Below are positions 61,127 through 64,000 of a stretch of 64,000 bases of DNA, piece after piece. The notes under the pieces are model-generated. The model did no database searches and was not told where the DNA came from. It worked only from the letters and a program-made list of their open reading frames with translations. Positions within the stretch are counted from its first letter, which is position 1. Each line of letters starts with the position of its first letter. A program made the position numbers and the translations under genes. This DNA is from JAAYGT01 sp050252075. Its GTDB lineage: Bacteria > Pseudomonadota > Gammaproteobacteria > Burkholderiales > Burkholderiaceae_B. The DNA lies in assembly GCA_050252075.1 (NCBI GenBank), contig JBFWLP010000001.1:1-64000 (forward strand), written 5' to 3'.

Positions 61127-61789
61127 ATGATTGCTATGCCCGGTCAAAGCCCTAAAAGTCGTTCGAGGTGTAAAGCTTATTGGGCCGTTTCGTCGTGTCT
61201 TGCAGTAACCCTCGGGGCGCCTGTGTACAGTGCTGAACCTGTGCGTGATACGCCTCATGCCGTATACCGGCCGAGGGCGCAAATGCATCTGCTGGTGTCG
61301 TATTGGAAAACGAAGCATCGCTCCGTGCCAACGAGCGATACCTTTGTCCTGGCACCGCATATTATCGTGCCGGATCAGAATGCGCCGGCTGGCGGCACAG
61401 CAACGTTCGGCTGGTTCGAGTCTGGCGAGGTCAGACTGCTGCAGTATGTGGAGTATCTGCCATCGATCCAGTTCGCCCAGACTCCAAGAACGGTACGCCC
61501 CGCGAAACTGCCCATCGAAATGGGGGACTTGCCTCGTTACGCCATGGTCTGTGCCTGGCCGATTGAAAACGGGAAGATATCGGGCACGCCCTTCAAGGCG
61601 TATGCGGAACGGGAAGATGCAAACTACGCGGTGAAAGAAACAATGCAACATGTGAACATTACTGCCGCCTGGCGCAATGTGCGTGCGGAGAATGCTGAAG
61701 GCAAGTTTGCGGCCAAAGGCTATTGCGAAGAAATTGCCCAGTCCAAAGTCTCGTCGGTAGCCTGGTGGTGGCCTGCGCCAGGCAAATAA
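61127..61789 (+). CDS. Secreted protein of unknown function, 220 aa
   Basis: I do not recognise a family. A signal peptide is likely: a basic n-region (PKSRSRCKAY), hydrophobic WAVSSCLAVTLGAPVYSA and cleavage near residue 37. The mature protein contains two further Cys (VCAWP and GYCEE), possibly a disulfide, and Trp-rich ends (SVAWWWPAPGK). AAGGGG seven bases before ATG 61127 is a good ribosome-binding site. It is 61 bp upstream of another secreted gene, inside the direct-repeat-bracketed segment. Confidence 0.6.
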   Translation: MIAMPGQSPKSRSRCKAYWAVSSCLAVTLGAPVYSAEPVRDTPHAVYRPRAQMHLLVSYWKTKHRSVPTSDTFVLAPHIIVPDQNAPAGGTATFGWFESGEVRLLQYVEYLPSIQFAQTPRTVRPAKLPIEMGDLPRYAMVCAWPIENGKISGTPFKAYAEREDANYAVKETMQHVNITAAWRNVRAENAEGKFAAKGYCEEIAQSKVSSVAWWWPAPGK

Positions 61790-61850
61790 TGGCAAGTCAA
61801 ATGGCGTTGCAGAAAATCGTGACTGCTTGCCGCTTCACACGGAATATCCC

Positions 61851-62288
61851 ATGTTTGAAAGTAAAGTAGACCAGCCTGTTGCCCCATATCATTGCAAAAC
61901 ACTGGCAGCCCCCTTCAGCGCAAGCCTCCTGCGCTCGCTGTCCATTGCGCTGGCCACCATTTCTTTTTCAATGAACGCTCCACCTGCCTGGGCCGAGGCA
62001 CCCTGTAAAACTATTCGATTCGAAGCGGGCGCGTCGTCGACAAAAATCTCGGGCTCAGTTGACCCCGACGCCACGATGTGTTTTAGATTTGCGGCAAGGA
62101 ATGGACAAACCGTTCGTATCGCCATCCAGTCCAAAGACAAAAACACCATTTTCTCGGTACCAGGCCTAATCGACGCCCAATCCAAATACGAATTCAAAAG
62201 CGAGGGAAAGACTTACGAAATCATCATAGGCCAATTGATGAAGTCTGCGACTGCAGACACTTACCAGCTTACGGTGACGATTAAATAA
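61851..62288 (+). CDS. Secreted beta-sandwich protein, possibly PliG/pre-peptidase-like, 145 aa
   Basis: After an N-terminal region with hydrophobic LLRSLSIALATISFSMNAPPA and a cleavage-like AWAEA, the mature domain of about 95 aa reads KTIRFEAGASSTKISGSVDP, then CFRFAARNGQTVRIAIQS. That layout (a beta domain in which R-F-x-A-x-x-G-Q precedes an alternating strand) resembles pre-peptidase C-type domains and the PliG inhibitors of g-type lysozyme. The match is from memory of the pattern, so the function is tentative. ATG 61827 is an alternative start. Confidence 0.55.
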   Translation: MFESKVDQPVAPYHCKTLAAPFSASLLRSLSIALATISFSMNAPPAWAEAPCKTIRFEAGASSTKISGSVDPDATMCFRFAARNGQTVRIAIQSKDKNTIFSVPGLIDAQSKYEFKSEGKTYEIIIGQLMKSATADTYQLTVTIK

Positions 62289-62501
62289 CCCAACTGCAGC
62301 CTTAGAGTTTTCTCTAGGACCTGCAGAGGACACCAAGATCGCTGACACCACACATACTACAACTAAACCGCATCTGCTCGCGATCGACGTAGCCAGACGG
62401 TTCAATGCTGTTTTCATTGGGCTGTCTACCGGTGAGCAACGCCGTTTTCCGTCGTTACTTACCAACATGCTCTGAGACCCATTTCAGCTTCAGTCGCCTA
62501 C

Positions 62502-62527
62502 TCCGCTACCAGAATGCCAAGGCCCGC
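62502..62527 (+). repeat. Copy 2 of the imperfect direct repeat
   Basis: Matches 60642-60667 at 23 of 26 positions, including an ACCAGAAT core and CCAAGGCCCGC. The two copies bracket about 1.8 kb with the Sel1 remnant and both secreted genes. The last bases form the left arm of a terminator stem. The rest of 62289-62677 has no supported gene. Confidence 0.55.
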
Positions 62528-62548
62528 CGGCTTGCAGCGGGCCTTTTT
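62519..62548 (+). terminator. Rho-independent terminator
   Basis: AAGGCCCGC (62519-62527) and GCGGGCCTT (62537-62545) form a 9-bp stem with a 9-base loop and a T-run to 62548. It follows a CCA-like end, so it may once have ended a tRNA or tmRNA transcript; it now also follows the secreted-protein genes. Confidence 0.75.
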
Positions 62549-62677
62549 GTCGTATCGCCCAGGGTAATGGGCCGGCGGCTCCCATCATGCCGACCTGCTT
62601 GCTGTATTCTATGGCCTTTTCCGTCCCGGAATGAACCTTCCCAGGTGGCGCACTGTGCGTTGCTGTGAGCAAACAAG

Positions 62678-63559
62678 TTGAACGAAAAAATCCAGTACGC
62701 GCTTACGTCAGGCCTGTTGCGCCTGCTTGCCGGCCTGCCCTACCGCTGGGTGGCGCGATCCGGTCAGGCACTGGGCAGTTTGCTGTACCGTCTGCCCAGC
62801 AAGCGTAAACGTATCCTGCAGACGAATCTGCGCCTTTGTTTTCCGGAAAAATCCGACCAGGAACGGGACGATCTGGGGCGTGCCACCTTCCAGCATGTCA
62901 TTCGCAGCTATCTGGAGCGCGGCGTGCAATGGTACGGCAGTGCCGAAACACTAACCCGCCTGACTACGCTGCACAGCGCCATTGAGTTGGCGGACACTTA
63001 CGAGCAACCCACCATATTCCTGGGTTTTCACTTCGCCGCCATTGAGGCAGGCTGCATGTATTACTCCATTCATCACGACGTGGCCTCGCTCTACACACCC
63101 ATGTCGAACAAGGCCGTCGAGACCATCGCCCGCACCCAGCGCTCCCGATTCGGTACGGTCATGCTGGCACGAGGCAGCAGTGCGCGCCAGACGCTGGCCA
63201 TACTGAAAACCGGCAAGCCGATCATGCTGGCCGCCGATATGGATTTTGGCCTTCGTGATTCGGTGTTCGTACCCTTTTTCGGCGTTCAGGCCTGTACACT
63301 GACTGCGGTTTCCCGGCTGGCGAAAATAAGCGGTGCCCGCGTAGTTCCCTTTGTGACCGAGGTATTACCCGATTTTCAAGGATATGCCCTGCGTATTCTG
63401 GAACCCCTGCAAAATTACCCCAGCGGTGACGACGCGGCCGATGCCCTGCTCACCAACCAGTTCCTGGAAACGCAGATACGAGCCATTCCCGAACAGTATT
63501 ATTGGGTACATCGCCGGTTCAAACGTCGCCCCGAAGGCGAGCCGTCGGTTTATGAGTAA
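62678..63559 (+). CDS. Lysophospholipid/lauroyl acyltransferase, LpxL/HtrB family, 293 aa
   Basis: An inner-membrane-associated acyltransferase of lipid A synthesis. Features are the N-terminal hydrophobic segment (LTSGLLRLLAGLPYRWVA), KRKRILQTNLRLCFPE, the catalytic HxxxxE in FLGFHFAAIEAG near residue 118, and the C-terminal EQYYWVHRRFKRRPEGE. The start TTG 62678 is the best in frame, although the ribosome-binding site is weak. Which acyl chain it adds (LpxL-like lauroyl or another) cannot be told. It lies 38 bp upstream of sbcD. Confidence 0.87.
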   Translation: MNEKIQYALTSGLLRLLAGLPYRWVARSGQALGSLLYRLPSKRKRILQTNLRLCFPEKSDQERDDLGRATFQHVIRSYLERGVQWYGSAETLTRLTTLHSAIELADTYEQPTIFLGFHFAAIEAGCMYYSIHHDVASLYTPMSNKAVETIARTQRSRFGTVMLARGSSARQTLAILKTGKPIMLAADMDFGLRDSVFVPFFGVQACTLTAVSRLAKISGARVVPFVTEVLPDFQGYALRILEPLQNYPSGDDAADALLTNQFLETQIRAIPEQYYWVHRRFKRRPEGEPSVYE

Positions 63560-63597
63560 CGCAAAGCCCCGGTAGCGCGCCGCGCGCTGACGAACGC

Positions 63598-64000
63598 ATG
63601 AGAATTCTTCACACCTCCGACTGGCACATTGGCCGCACCCTGTATGGCAAGAAGCGCTATGCCGAATTCGAGGCGTTTCTTGACTGGATGGCACAGACAC
63701 TGCAAGAACAAAGCGTTGACGTGCTGGTGGTGGCCGGTGACATCTTTGACACCACCACACCCAGCCATTACGCCCAGGAACTGTACTACCGCTTCCTGTG
63801 CAAAGTTGCAGCCTCCAGCTGCCGGCACGTCATTATCGTAGCGGGAAACCACGACTCGCCTTCCCTGCTGAATGCTCCCAAAGAATTGCTCAAGGCCCTG
63901 AACGTTCATGTGGTGGGAAGCGGTTCCGAAACGCCGCAGGACGACGTCATTGTGCTGCGGGATGCGCAGAATGTGCCCCGGCTGATCGTATGTGCCGTAC
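63598..64000 (+). CDS. sbcD: Exonuclease subunit SbcD, N-terminal part (cut by window end)
   Basis: The Mre11-like nuclease of the SbcCD complex, which cuts hairpins and blocked DNA ends. Starting at ATG 63598 the protein reads MRILHTSDWHIGRTLYGKKR, then VVAGDIFDTTTPSHY and IVAGNHDSPSLL, giving three of the metallophosphoesterase metal motifs (DWH, GDIFD, GNHD). The remaining motifs, GHxH and the capping domain, lie beyond the window. sbcC would be expected downstream. Confidence 0.93.
   Translation, partial: MRILHTSDWHIGRTLYGKKRYAEFEAFLDWMAQTLQEQSVDVLVVAGDIFDTTTPSHYAQELYYRFLCKVAASSCRHVIIVAGNHDSPSLLNAPKELLKALNVHVVGSGSETPQDDVIVLRDAQNVPRLIVCAV

Overview
The window reads as chromosomal DNA of a betaproteobacterium of the order Burkholderiales, most likely family Alcaligenaceae (Bordetella/Pusillimonas-like). 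This rests on the high G+C content, a dapC-dapD-dapE-prmB run, rsmB-purN divergent from ribF-ileS-lspA-coaBC-dut, an exbB/exbD-lpxK-kdsB-adk run, and a long type argininosuccinate synthase. It is an inference from gene content and order; no database search was possible.

Layout. (1) 1-2190: the tail of an IS3-family element, then a rightward series of small overlapping phage-type genes, closed by a 14-bp inverted repeat that may mark a prophage edge. (2) 2.3-4.2 kb, minus strand: a metallophosphoesterase and a lipid-kinase-like protein. (3) 4.4-10.5 kb, plus: lysine/diaminopimelate synthesis (dapC, dapD, dapE), the L3 methyltransferase prmB and an ABC-F ATPase. (4) 10.6-15.3 kb, plus: a compact six-gene cluster of an AhpD-like protein, a divergent acyl-CoA dehydrogenase-like flavoprotein, a rubredoxin (59 aa) and a complete nitrate/sulfonate-type ABC importer. 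I recognise no described pathway for it and regard it as the best candidate for an undescribed system. (5) 15.3-31 kb: uvrD, a fatty acid desaturase, rsmB and purN on the minus strand; ribF, ileS, lspA, coaBC and dut on the plus strand; then trifunctional putA on the minus strand. (6) 31-43.5 kb, mostly minus: pqiABC behind clpS-clpA, a cold-shock protein and a DUF192 protein (plus strand), a thiolase, a ClC transporter, sodB and xseA. (7) 43.5-44.0 kb: an AT-rich divergent intergenic region with DnaA-box-like sites. (8) 44-55.3 kb, mostly plus: exbB/exbD-like, lpxK, a Trm112-like protein, kdsB, adk, an SDR, murJ, rpsT, a MotA/MotB-like pair, argF, and argG on the minus strand. (9) 55.4-62.6 kb: tRNA-Ala(CGC) followed by an accessory region with a TetR regulator, a photolyase/cryptochrome-like protein ending in a sliding-clamp-type motif, DUF2461, a mobile-element ParB-like gene and its truncated relative, a higBA toxin-antitoxin pair with a clear operator, a broken Sel1 protein and two secreted orphan proteins. 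Two copies of a tRNA/tmRNA-end-like direct repeat lie here. (10) 62.7-64 kb: an LpxL-type acyltransferase and the start of sbcD.

The core genes serve cell-envelope building (DAP, Kdo, lipid A, MurJ, LspA), nucleotide and cofactor supply (Adk, Dut, PurN, RibF, CoaBC), arginine and proline metabolism, protein quality control and DNA repair. Novelty is concentrated in the rubredoxin-ABC cluster and the island after tRNA-Ala.
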